From Cyclina sinensis (Eukaryota; Mollusca; Bivalvia; Venerida; Veneridae), in contig JAAONU010000123.1 of the NCBI GenBank assembly GCA_012932295.1, forward strand, positions 5,642,001-5,706,000: a stretch of 64,000 nucleotides of DNA, given 5' to 3'. Position 1 is the first letter of the stretch, and each line of letters opens with the position of its first letter. Shown here piece after piece: positions 37,255 through 48,600 of this stretch. Position numbers and translations under genes: made by a program. The notes below the pieces were generated by a model that made no database searches, was not told where the DNA came from, and saw only the letters and a list, made by a program, of their open reading frames with translations.

Positions 37255-39825
37255 CTAATCATGTGACACATCAAATTCTTTTGCACTGTACTCTTTCATA
37301 AATGATGTGACATCATTATCTACACTGAACATTCGTTTACTTCTTGCAGTAGGTTTCGGTGTTTCAATTACTTTAATGACATTTCTATACTTTAACCATA
37401 TCTTGTCTTCTTTCCTGGGCCACTTGTATCGACCTTCAACTTTGCCGCATTCTTCCATGCAATTAACCTCAACTTCATCATCATCATTGTCAATGTCTGT
37501 TACTTGACCGATATAACACCTTTTGTCATACACCACGATCACAAAATCGTCTTGTTTCCAACCTGTACATGTAGCCCGACCTTGATTCTGCTCATCTGAT
37601 TGCAAAACTTCTCTGTCATTGGCTTCTGTGTTACTGTCTTTTTCAGATGCAATCTCTCTATCAGCAAGTATTGTTTTAGGCTTGGTCACGGTTAACTTCT
37701 GTTTCACCCATAAACAAAGACTACTATCAGAGAACCCGTTTTCGTTAAAACAGTCAGTACACGCGCATGTTGTCTCTCGGGTACGAAGACATCCAGGTGA
37801 ATCAGCAACTACACTGTGTATTTTCATCGTACCTTTTATTGGTTTTACATTTTCCTTCTCAACTCTCTGAACCGAGTTTGTGTACTCTTCTTCGGTAATT
37901 TTCATGTACCTTATTTGACTATCTGATCCAGACGCCCATTTAAAGAAGTCATCAGCATCCTGAATTATTATCTTTCCCTGCTTGATTGCGTTGTCGGCGT
38001 TCCTTTTGGTTGTACCACCTATCCCGTCACATGGGCCTTTGCCGTGGCCCGCTTCGAAATAACTCCAAGAGCATGACAAGAGCCCATGTGATGTTTTCAG
38101 GTTGTCAATGTACTGGAAAACCGTTTTGTTTCTGTACTGAGATGTGGGAGAATCAGTCCAGAAATGGATACCCTTCAGATCAGCAACATAGTCTTTGGCT
38201 ATTTGAACTACTTTATCAGTGATGGCCAACACCATAGGTGCATTATGATGCAAGACCTCTGACACAAATACAAGACTCTGATGCTCTAGGCTACCTTCAA
38301 CATTTCTCTTATATATGACAGTTGGATGTAACGTCACAGCTGTTGCATTCCAATACGCGCTCTGTACTTCTTCAAGATTTTGGCAACTGTAATTTTCTGA
38401 GAAATCCATTTGAACAAGGACATGGTTTTCTGGCAGCTTTTCTTTCATTTGCTTAACAGCTTTGTATTGTTCAACGACTTTCTTGATATGGCTCGCAAAT
38501 TCCCGGTACGTTTGCTTCATCAGCTCAATGAACTCTCCCTTCTGTAGTTCTGTATCTACAACTCGCATTTTCTCTTTTCCATCCTTCATTTTTTGTCTTT
38601 TCCATTCCTGGAATCTTACACTGGAGGACTCAATTCCGCTAAGAACCATTTCTAAGGCTTCCTCTGTATTAAATGTACCCATAAACTTATCTGGACTGGT
38701 GATAGATGATACCTTGTAGTTTTTCAGGCATCTCAATTTTAATGCAAAGTTTTGGTGTTTCTGACACAGGCAAACACTTCGCGTTGAAAAGTTTACATGA
38801 GCTATAGATGCAGGTTTCTTGCGACAAAATGTTGCATGAGAAACTTTGTATGTTGCTTCAGCCTGGAATTTTTCGTGTAGGTTATACATATAGTCATTTA
38901 ACACGCGCTTTTGAATTCTTTTGTTGCCGACCTTCACAGCATCAGCCTTACCTGGAAGCAACCTAGAATTATCTTCACGTTCTAGAAACTCTCTGATGTC
39001 TCTTGTTATTGTCTCATTGATATACTCCCTGCGTTTGCGTTTTCTGATTTCAACTAATTTCATGTGACCATTTAACTTTCGCCTGTTTACACCTGTGCAG
39101 TCACTAAGTCTTTTCTTCAGTCTATACTTTCTAATCTTTTCACCGGAAATGATCGGTCTCACCATATTTGGCTCATTCACTTTTGAAGCTTCTTTGATTT
39201 CATCAGTTATACATTCTGCAAATAACAACTTTTGTTTCACTTCAGTAGCTACAGATGGATCGATACCATTCTCTTTAAGCAATTTATCTGTTTTGCTGTT
39301 CGGTGTTAAAGCAGTTTTCTCAGCTTTTTGTTTATGTTCAAGTCTGTTAAGCCTTTTGCATGTGCTATTCAATTTTCGTTTCAATGACTCATTTTCCTCT
39401 TCTAACCGTTCGTTCTTTCTATACTGCTGTGCCAGTGCTTTTGATATCCTTTTTTTCCCTCGTGATTTTCGACTTGACAATGTCTGCTCAGATATTTTAA
39501 AATTCATTTTAACTTTTAATGGACTGAGTTTATCAATGTCTGTTGTGCTGCTAACACCATTATCGTCACTTTTCGAAGTAGATGCTTGTTGGTCATGGCG
39601 TGCCTTTTCCTGATTAGCTTCATCTAGTTTACGTTTCTTCCTGAATGTGGCACTGTGCTTCCTATTCAAAGCACGCTTATGCTCTAGTTCCTCGGCACTG
39701 AGTTGTGATACAGGCACACGTGAAGCCCTAATTCTCTCCCTTTCCATTCGATTCCATTCATCTCCAAGCTGTTGCTTCTTCCTTGCTCGATATTCCTTCA
39801 TTCGCTGTGACTTTGATTTTGCCAT
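37255..39825 (-). CDS. Putative transposase of the 36302-41530 element, 856 residues
   Basis: Single-exon coding region. I start it at the Met at 39825 (MAKSKSQRMKEYRARKKQQL) because a good splice acceptor, TTATTTTGTAG, lies two bases upstream; the frame stays open to a Met at 39939. Visible parts: a basic N-terminus (1-70), a coiled-coil-like segment near 135-170, a conserved block 230-360 ending in a Cys/His knuckle (VCLCQKHQN, 351-359), then a likely RNase H-like core with QMDFSENYS (Asp474), HFWTDSPTSQYRN (Asp558) and YFEAGHGKGPCDGIGG (Glu591, Asp600), a Cys-rich stretch 679-704, and a C-terminal WKQDDFVIVVYDKRCYIGQV...W segment that looks SH3/Tudor-like. Proteins with this architecture are multicopy 'uncharacterized' genes in molluscs, cnidarians and fish, from memory. 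Its place between TIRs makes a DDE/D transposase the best guess; superfamily unknown. Confidence 0.8.
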   Translation of the reverse strand: MAKSKSQRMKEYRARKKQQLGDEWNRMERERIRASRVPVSQLSAEELEHKRALNRKHSATFRKKRKLDEANQEKARHDQQASTSKSDDNGVSSTTDIDKLSPLKVKMNFKISEQTLSSRKSRGKKRISKALAQQYRKNERLEEENESLKRKLNSTCKRLNRLEHKQKAEKTALTPNSKTDKLLKENGIDPSVATEVKQKLLFAECITDEIKEASKVNEPNMVRPIISGEKIRKYRLKKRLSDCTGVNRRKLNGHMKLVEIRKRKRREYINETITRDIREFLEREDNSRLLPGKADAVKVGNKRIQKRVLNDYMYNLHEKFQAEATYKVSHATFCRKKPASIAHVNFSTRSVCLCQKHQNFALKLRCLKNYKVSSITSPDKFMGTFNTEEALEMVLSGIESSSVRFQEWKRQKMKDGKEKMRVVDTELQKGEFIELMKQTYREFASHIKKVVEQYKAVKQMKEKLPENHVLVQMDFSENYSCQNLEEVQSAYWNATAVTLHPTVIYKRNVEGSLEHQSLVFVSEVLHHNAPMVLAITDKVVQIAKDYVADLKGIHFWTDSPTSQYRNKTVFQYIDNLKTSHGLLSCSWSYFEAGHGKGPCDGIGGTTKRNADNAIKQGKIIIQDADDFFKWASGSDSQIRYMKITEEEYTNSVQRVEKENVKPIKGTMKIHSVVADSPGCLRTRETTCACTDCFNENGFSDSSLCLWVKQKLTVTKPKTILADREIASEKDSNTEANDREVLQSDEQNQGRATCTGWKQDDFVIVVYDKRCYIGQVTDIDNDDDEVEVNCMEECGKVEGRYKWPRKEDKIWLKYRNVIKVIETPKPTARSKRMFSVDNDVTSFMKEYSAKEFDVSHD

Positions 39826-40040
39826 TCTACAAAATAAATTGAAAATATATGTTAAATTATGAGGCCGTTTAACAATTACATGTACGTTTAGCATATGACG
39901 GAAAGACGGACGCACAGACGCAAAGACCTTTGACAGCATGCAATCTTAAAATGATGCACAAGTATTTTTCTTATAAACTTATTGCTAAAAAATATTAAAA
40001 TTTATGGAAAAGTTCCTATAGAATCCTGTGGAAGTGCAGT

Positions 40041-41142
40041 AAGTTTCGGGACACATTGCTGTAAGGTTCGGGACAATATTTTAAACATTCAGTATTAACC
40101 AACTTGAGAATCTGTGATATCTATTAATAAACTATCTGCTTTTCTACTTAAAATATTGTATTTTAAAATATTTACAAGAATTATCAAAGACACATTAACT
40201 GAAATAGGTACACAGAAGACAAACAGTCTATATTTTACCTTTGCCTTATCCTCTTTCGTCAGATATGAACAGAATTAAAAAAGAATAAATGGATTAAAAT
40301 GACTACAAACTTATGCCTGAATGTATTTCTGAAAGATCTGCGTAGGTGTGGTACTTCAATAACGATAACAATGCCTTATCAGGCTCATGTGTTTATCCAT
40401 ATGCGTATAAAATAATGTTCGGGACGCAATGACAATGTTCGGGACATCTATAACATTGCCGTCTGTGCGATAAACATAGCAAATGCACAGGTGCAGTACG
40501 TTTTAAATAAAATGTCAATATTGCAAGAATAACATGAAACAGTACCTTTTTAGAACTCTGACTGTCTTTCACTGTAAGGTCCTCTAATAAATAAAACCTA
40601 AACAGTCTTTATTTATCATGTAAACATACGCTATTCGAACAATATGGCGGCAAAAAACTTTTAGATTCCGAAGATGAGGCTTATGACGTCATCTTTGATA
40701 GAGTAACGAAAAGAACGCAAAGAATTGTCAAAAAGACGACCAGAAATGCACATATTATCCCGAACCTTGTGTCCCGAATCTTATTCATTATTTTTTCTTT
40801 TCTGTTACAATTACAACTATATTTTAAAATTAGATGGTCTGTGATTCTCAGAACATAGCAAAATATATATTGTTTAAATAGGAACGAACAGTATACTTAC
40901 ATTGGATTTTATAACATGGTGGTATCTGTATGAAACACTGTCCCGAATCTTGTTTCTTTAAAATTACGCAAAGCATTTTCAGACAAATTGAGATCTTTTA
41001 TACACGTGTGAAAGTTAAATTGGGAAAACCCCTTTCCCATCGGTAAGGTAACATATAAGTGTTTGATGCATAAACTGAATGCTGTATTTGTACAAATGAA
41101 TTACAGCCTGTGGATAAATATTAATTTGGTCTCGAACCTTGT
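40041..41142. repeat. Right subterminal motif cluster of the transposon
   Basis: Eight copies of the TGTCCCGAAYNTTGT motif: minus orientation at 40041-40053, 40063-40075, 40414-40426 and 40433-40446; plus orientation at 40756-40770, 40770-40784, 40939-40953 and, degenerate, 41128-41142. They occur upstream of the transposase start, so they could also affect its promoter. None was noticed inside the coding region. Confidence 0.8.
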
Positions 41143-41500
41143 TTTAATTCTTAAGACATCCAAAATCAAAGTAATAATAGGAAATAATTCAATTTTATGA
41201 CGGAACCGTAATATTTATGAAAAATATGAATGTTTGAGGTGCACAATGAGCAAAAAAAATATCTCTTTCAGACTTACATACACACGAGGTATGTGAATTA
41301 AAACATAAAATTTGCAATGAAGACACGTTGTTTTCGTCCGGGTCGTCTTAAAACAACTCGTGTCGCTTTATAATTCGGCAAGATCTGCAATTTATATTAT
41401 GCTTATTTAATGCATATATAATAAGTGTACTCTGAAATGTATTCGGAATATTATAAATAGTACTTAAAACGAGGTTACACTGCTCCAAATGTTAAAGACA

Positions 41501-41530
41501 GCATTTGTCGCACTTAAGTGAGATTGAGTG
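41501..41530 (-). repeat. Right terminal inverted repeat of the transposon
   Basis: Inverse of 36302-36331 with two mismatches, ending GAGATTGAGTG and followed directly by the GTAT duplication at 41531-41534. Confidence 0.92.
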
Positions 41531-41829
41531 GTATATGTCTGGAGGTCAGTACTTCATTATTATACCAAGAGTGCTATAAAATTAATTGACTTGCACCAAT
41601 TATGAATTGTGTAATAAATAATATCAAAGTTTTTGATATATTATACTGAGCTTTTGTCTTTGAATCAAATTATCGGTGTTTTACTGTGTAATTATGAAAA
41701 TTGTTAAAAGACATATATATGCACAAATAAATCAGTCAAAGATAAATGATATCTCTCAATCCATTTGTGTCTTATAAGTTTTGTTTTTAATTGAGAAATA
41801 TTGTATTTAAACGTAGCTTCAAGAGTCAT

Positions 41830-41935
41830 GTCACAATTGTCCTCTAATTTTAAGCATGGATGTGCAGGCTGATCTTGGTCTGCACTGGTCACAAAGGCCA
41901 ACACTATTGCCGCTGGCAGGAGAAGGGTAAATCTC
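41830..41935 (+). repeat. Dispersed repeat sharing the GGATGTGCAGGCTG core
   Basis: The core GCATGGATGTGCAGGCTGAT near 41857 is the inverse of the AGCCTGCACATCCGTGC core of the 63487-63677 repeat, so both belong to one family in opposite orientation. The right end near GGAGAAGGGTAAA resembles the CCCTT-type terminus of that family. Confidence 0.5.
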
Positions 41936-42490
41936 TGGCAATGTAAAATGTTAATTACACATAAAACATTTACATTTAGAAGTTAATATTGTAACTTAGA
42001 ACTTTCTTCTGCTTAAGTTATACTGTGCAGTTGACAGTAAATTTTGATGTGTGGAATTTCATTGTCATTTTACACTGAGTATGACAGCATTTTTTCAGCT
42101 GACAATCTCATACTTATCAGACCTTTTGTAGAATTCAAGTGTCAGATTCATTACATCCAGCTTACAAGTGCATGTAAAGTTCTTTTTGTTCTCACATTCT
42201 CAAAAGTGAGAAAAAAATAAAAAATTATAATTGTAGTATTTATGAGCATCAACTTATGCATAACAAAATGTGATCCAGAATAACTAACTATATTGGTTTG
42301 CAGTCTTTAAAATTCCCTAAAGTATTTGTGTTACAATATGTTAGTGTATCTTCAGCTTTATTTCGGTATTGTCCCCATAGCCTCCAATTTTATGCCAGTG
42401 TCAATGTTATACCAGCTCGAGACTTTATAAATATGCTATCTTTTTTTTTACCTTAGCAGCATTATTAATTAAAATCTGCTGAAGTATTTT

Positions 42491-42571
42491 TAGCTGACCT
42501 GAACACAAAACGAACAATATCAACAATCGTTCTTAGGTGAGCAATATAGGGCCATCATGGCCCTCTCGTTT
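42491..42571 (+). mobile_element. Short Helitron-like element end with terminal hairpin
   Basis: About 80 bp beginning TAGCTGACCTGAAC and ending with a perfect hairpin AGGGCCATCATGGCCCT (42548-42564) then CTCGTTT. It has the ends of the AGCTCACC family without the tandem core. It lies about 40 bp upstream of the splice acceptor before the GLYCTK start. Confidence 0.55.
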
Positions 42572-42680
42572 GCTTATACAATGTACATCTCACTGAGTGG
42601 TTCTTTTTCAGGTAGATGTTTCATCATCATTCAGTTAGAATTGTCTGGCAGTGACCCTACAAGTGTGCTGACTTATCAGT

Positions 42681-45600
42681 ATGAATTTAGTTCAAAACTG
42701 GGTCAGTAAGTTATCTAGGACTTGTAATACTTTACAAACATTTGGCCAGAGAGGAAGAAATTTCCTGGTTCCGTGTGGAATTAGGCAGGATAGAAAGTCA
42801 TTGTCACATGTAAATGGATGTGGATTGCAATCTGTACTGAGAACTTCAGAGCATTACAGAGAAAGACTCAGGAAAACCCAGGTAAATAAAAAGAAATGTT
42901 TGATTTTAAAGTACAGTTGTTAACTGACAGTTGATTATAAGAACACTGATATTCCTCTCTTCAAATGGTGTATTTACATGTATATTGTTTAAATTTAAAT
43001 ATTGTCTTTTTAGCTTAACTGAGCACAGGTCATCACCCCTTTGTCTAGCATCTGTTGTCTGCCCTTTGTCATTAACATTTTCAGCTTGAGACCACTCAAG
43101 AGGTCCGTTTAAGCTCATATATACCAAGTATATAGAGAGCTGTCCTACTCACGCCAGCCTTGCCATCCGCATCTGGTACTTAGTGAGATTGTTTGTTTTG
43201 ACAATCTTTAGAACTTTGAAACTGGGTTATGTTTGGTAAAAAAACTAGATCAGTTGCTTAGATCAGTGAAAAAACCTTGTGAACACTCTTGAGGTCACAT
43301 TTTTGTCCCAGTACTCAAGAAATTTAATGAAGGTAGGTGTTTTTATGATCTCTTTAGTGTAGAAAACACACCTCTGCTCTTCCATCGTCGGTGCAACAGA
43401 ATTTCATGGAGTTACAGAACATTCGTCAAGATACCAAGGACATATTTGATGCAGCTGTTAGATCTGTGTACCCACCACAGATGATAAGAAATGCTGTTAC
43501 TCTGACTGATGATGGTATGTTCTAATAAGACACACACACATCACCCATCCATGCTTAGTTATGTTGACTCTTAACCTATTCCTAATTTCCTATAAAGTTA
43601 TCCATGCATTTGCAAACTAAAGGGCCTGTTTTTTTATGCCCCCAAAGGGAGGCTTATAGTAATTTCACTGTCTGTCCATCCGTCTGTCCATCTGTCCAGT
43701 AAAATCTTGTCCTCACTTCATCTCCAAAACCACTTGAGGGATTTCATTGAAACTTAACAGGAGTGTTTGTCACCAAGCCTAGTTGTGCATATCATCAGGA
43801 GTACTAGCGGATCCAGAGGGGGGTGCACCTGGCACCTTGGGTTGCTACCCACAAGGTCAAGGTCACAGTTAAAGGTCAAATATCCACATTTCACGTCTGC
43901 TCTATAACTTACTAACTTGGCTTACGAAAAGTTTTTTAATTACTTTGCACAAATGATCACCACTATGACACGATGTGCAGAACCCAACTTCCAGGTTGCT
44001 ACCCCCAAGGTCAAGCTTAAATGTTCTCCATAACTTTTTGACTTTATAGAAGATTTTAAATAACTTGGCACAAATGATTACTATCATGAGACTATGTGCT
44101 TATAATATGCATGGCACAACATCGAGGTCATGGTTTGTTAAAGGTCAAGAAGTACAAATTCATGTCTGCTGCAGAAGGGGATTTAGCTTCAGACTGCCTT
44201 GTTACTCTAACTTCAATATTGAAGTCTTGTCCACACTTCGTCTCCAAAACCGCTTGGAGGTTTTCATTGAAACTTCACAAGAATGTTTGTTGACAAGCCT
44301 AGTTGTGCATATCGTCAGGAATTGCTCCGATTGTTTTTGGCAGAGTTATGGACAGTCATTTTTTACTATAACTTCTATATTAAAATCTTGTCCACACTTC
44401 ATCTCCAAAACCACTTGGAGGATTTCATGGAAATTTCACAGGAATGTTTGTCACCAAACCTTGTTGTGCATATCTTCAGGAGTTTCTGCTCAGATTATTT
44501 TTGGCAGAGTTATGGGCACTTAGTCATTTTTTACTCTAACTTCTATATTAAAATCTTGTCCACACTTCATCTCCAAAACCACAGGAGAATTTCATTGAAA
44601 CTACACAGCCTAGTTGTGCATATCTTCAGGAATTGCTCAGATTGTTTTCGGCAGAGTTATGGACAGTCATTTTTTACTATAACTTCTATATTAAAATCTT
44701 GTCCAAGCTACATCTCTTGTTTGTCCCAAGTCTTGTTATATATAAAACTTCAGTAGGAGTTGGGAATAAAACAATATTGTTCGTATTGAGGCCAAACTCA
44801 CAGCTTTCTATTTCATTGAATAATTATATCTTCAACCTTCATATAAGAATCTGAAGCAGAAAAACATTACTCTACCATTTACCTTCAGTTCATGCTCTAT
44901 TTTTTGTCTGATATCTTTTCCAAAGGCATATTCAGTTATATATTTACACCAGTTTCATTTCAAAGCTGCATTTCGGGGGCATATGTCAATTTCCAGTGAC
45001 AGCTCTTGTTTTTTATTCTGAGAACAGAAAATGTCACTGTTTCCAGTTTTTTTATTTAATTTAAGGCAGAAAACAGTATTGAAGTATATCAGATACAAAA
45101 TTTAGACCTACTTATAAGTCTTATAAATTTTGGATAATACATACATATATATAAATTCTTACATAATCATATTTTAACAATTTTCAGTGTTTAACTTTAG
45201 AACATTTTCAGAAAATATTATGACATTAATTTAGTGTTTAATTGGAAAAAAAGGTGTATGTCATTTTATTTCTTTAAGGTAATAAACTGCATGTTGGTGG
45301 AAAGGAATATACCTTACATAAAAACGTGTATGTTGTTGGCTTTGGCAAAGCAGTGTCAGGCATGGCTCGTGCTCTCGATGACTTGATCAGGGATCATATT
45401 GTAGAAGGACTCATCAGTATACCATATGGGTCACAAAATGTTTTCAAATCTATAGGGAAAGAGTATGTGTCTATTATTACTTAACTTTGTACTGCATTTG
45501 ATCATCGTTCCTAATGAAGTATGGAATTTTTAATAAATCCACTGTAAAACTTTTTTGTATCAAACTTCAGTTCATATAATGTCAGTGTATAAAAGTTTTT

Positions 45601-48600
45601 CTAAAGTTCCTTTTTTTTTCCTTTCCATAAAATCATATTGATAATCTTTGCATAATTCCAAGATTTATCAATGAAGTTTTCAGTGTATCAAAGAAATACT
45701 AAATAAAAGTTATACTGATGTAAACATGAACTTTTATTCATCAAAGTTCTCCTGTAATTGAACTGAAAATAATTGTAAGATAAGGTTGTTTTGGTTCACT
45801 TTATTCCCTTTTTACATTCTGGTAATGACAATTATGTTAAGAAGCTGTGGTCAAGGTGAGGAGAGTCTGACACCCAGTGTGGAGGATATTAGTTCAAATC
45901 CCCTCATGGATGGTAGTCTCCAGTGACTTTCCACATTACGTAATAACATATATTATTAAATGATTTTTATACAGTGTCTGGAAATGCCTCTGTGAAATAT
46001 TACTGTTTTATATTTACCAAGAGCACAACAATTTTTTTTTCAGTGACCTGTGTGTTCAAGAGGGCAGTAAGATCAAGGTGCACGAGGGAGCAGAGAACAA
46101 TATGCCGGATGAGAATGCTCATACTGCTGCCATGGCGATACAAAATCTCGTTCTCAAACTCAACGAAGATGATCTGCTTATTGTACTCATATCAGGTAGC
46201 AAAAAGTTCAGTGTTCAGCAAAATTGTTTTTATAAAGTGTCATCTGGACGTCAGGACGAACATGCTCTAATTAGTCTGGGGCTCATCAACTGGCCTCATC
46301 AGATTAATTCCCTGATAGGACTCAAACCTACATCCTCCAGGAAATATGTTTTTCGAAGCCAGTTTCATGATCAGCAAAGAGATATCCTTAGAGGAAGTAC
46401 ATGCAGTTTGCTTTAAGTTGATAAAGGGTATTAAAGAAAGATTTATGCATTAAGGTATAACTTCTACAGTAAGAAATGACTGTAAATGAGTACAAAACAT
46501 TTTTATTTTGGAAGACCAGGTATAGTTCAGGAGTGTGTGATATTATGCTTAGTATAAACTGTGTCAGTATAAACCCATCTCTTCAGACTGGCAAGAGTTC
46601 TGATAATTTTTTTCATAGTTCTGCTTCTTTGTTTTATTGCATATTTTGTTTGTAGCAAAAATATTCACAGTAAACTTTAATTTCATTCTTTTTTGGGTTG
46701 TTCAGTTGAGTTTAAAAAAAAAAATTGATATTTCATACAGGAGGGGGCTCAGCCCTGTTACCATCACCCATACCTCCTCTCAGTCTGAAAGATGAACTTG
46801 AAATGACGCAAGTAGTTTCCAGGAATGGTGGATCTATTCAGGACTTGAACGTGTTAAGACAGAACCTGGAAAGCCTTAAGGGCGGAGGCCTGGCAGAGAA
46901 GGCAAAACCTGCCTCAGTAAGTTATGTTGTTTTAAATTGAATGATATATGCTTTAGGGTAACTGCTTTTAAAAATGTCATTAAAATGTGCCATTGAAGTT
47001 TGATCTTGTAATATTGAAATGTAACTTCTTACCATAATAGCAGTTCCTCAGAATTTTGTCTTTCATACTACTGGATAAGCTGACTCTAGCTCTTTACTTA
47101 TTAGAGAAACCTTTTCCTAGTAAAATGAATCTTTTTATCATTATGCAAAAAATATTAAATTTGTCAAGTGTCTGTATTAACTACTGGAAGAACAGACTCT
47201 AGCCCTAGTCATTGATGAGACATTTTTTAAGTCAACTGAGCCTTTTTATATGCACAAGTATAAATTTTGTGGCTGTTGTAAGTAAAAATGTTGAATGCTT
47301 TTTTAAAAAGTGATTCCTACCCAAAATTATTATGATACATGAAAAAAGAAAACTTTGTTTAAAGAGTGGTATTTATTTTCAGGTTATATCCCTAATCCTG
47401 TCGGATGTGATTGGAGATAAATTAGATATTATTAGTAGTGGACCAACCACACCACTGCTTAGCTCACCTAGACAATGTTTACAGATACTGGAAAGGTTAA
47501 AGGTCATGGTAAGGGGTTATCTAGATGGTTTCTTTTGAACAACAATCAAATATCAGTTGTTCAGCTAGTCATTTAGTTGTTAAGTCATTTAATATGGGAA
47601 ACACTTGGTATTCTATATTTCTCAGTAAGCAGTGTTTTCTATATTTCTCAGTAACCATTGTATTCTATATTTCTCAGTAACCAGTGTATTCTATATTTCT
47701 CAGTAACCAGTGTATTTTATATTTCTCAGTAACCAGTGTAGAGGTGCTGAATCAAAGTGATAAAAAAAGTCTGGTATTATATATTGCCAAAAAATCATTT
47801 ATGTGTAAAGAGATAAAAGGTTGTTGAAATTTAGCAAGTTTTAATAAAAAGCACAGCCAAGGCCTGTGATTCTGACTCAACTGCTAATGGCAGATGTCAG
47901 TACACTGATATTTTGACTGAATTGCAAACCTTTTCATACTAAAACAATATTTTAATTGGAAAATATTTCCAAAAATGGCTGTATTGAACTGGTTTCAGGA
48001 CAAGGTACCATCAGTTGTTAAAGAAACACTTGTGCAGAAAGCATCACAGAGGAAATCACTGGAAGAAAGGTCTCCATACCATCATAACTTTCAGACTTTC
48101 GACTCGAAGATGGAACATGTACAGAATTTAATCATCGGGAGTAACTCGATAGCCACTCAGGCAGCCCTGCAGAAAACTACAGAAAAAGGGTATGTTTCGG
48201 CTATATTAACAAATACCTTGCAAGGAGAAGCAAAGCTTGCGGCAGCCATGTTTTCACAACTGGCTAAATACGTTGTATTAACCTTTGGCGATATTCCACC
48301 TGATCAGGGAAAGACAACACTTAGTGAAACTGAAGTTGGCTTAACAAGTATGGGCCTGTCAAAACTGGACTTGAAACGAATTGAAGAAGCTGCTTCAAAT
48401 GCACATAATAGCAAATCTGGTGTTTGCATAATATGTGGAGGGGAGACAATAGTGAATGTTAAGGGAACAGGTAAAGGAGGGCGTAATCTGGAGATGGCAC
48501 TGGCTTTTGCTATGAACCTTTCTAAGGTTGTAGAAGAAGACAGAAGTAGTGTTTTGAAGAAGTATCACGTTGAATTTCTGAGTGCTGGCACAGATGGACA

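Larger units (their letters stand above)
36302..41530 (-). mobile_element. Complete DNA transposon, 5.2 kb, with TIRs, 4-bp TSD and one large gene
   Basis: The ends are 30-bp inverted repeats (36302-36331 and 41501-41530; 28 of 30 positions match, both beginning CACTCA read inward). GTAT flanks both sides directly (36298-36301 and 41531-41534), a 4-bp target duplication. Inside is one uninterrupted transposase-like gene on the minus strand (37255-39825) and eleven copies of a subterminal motif outside the gene. Intact TIRs, TSD and ORF imply a recent insertion, possibly still active. Superfamilies with 4-bp duplications include Sola, Chapaev and Ginger; I cannot assign it from sequence alone. 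It separates WDR82 from GLYCTK. Confidence 0.9.

Noticed and set aside
39095..39613. 172-codon ORF opposite the transposase
   Set aside because: It is antisense to the well-supported transposase frame and looks like a low-information shadow rich in Ser and Phe.
39826..39939. Upstream Met as transposase start
   Set aside because: The 38 extra codons (starting MLSKVFASV) lack conserved character, and a splice acceptor ends two bases before the MAKSKSQ start. The longer form cannot be fully excluded.
44065..44756. Overlapping ORFs of about 150 codons
   Set aside because: They lie wholly within the tandem core of the 43634-45015 element in a GLYCTK intron.
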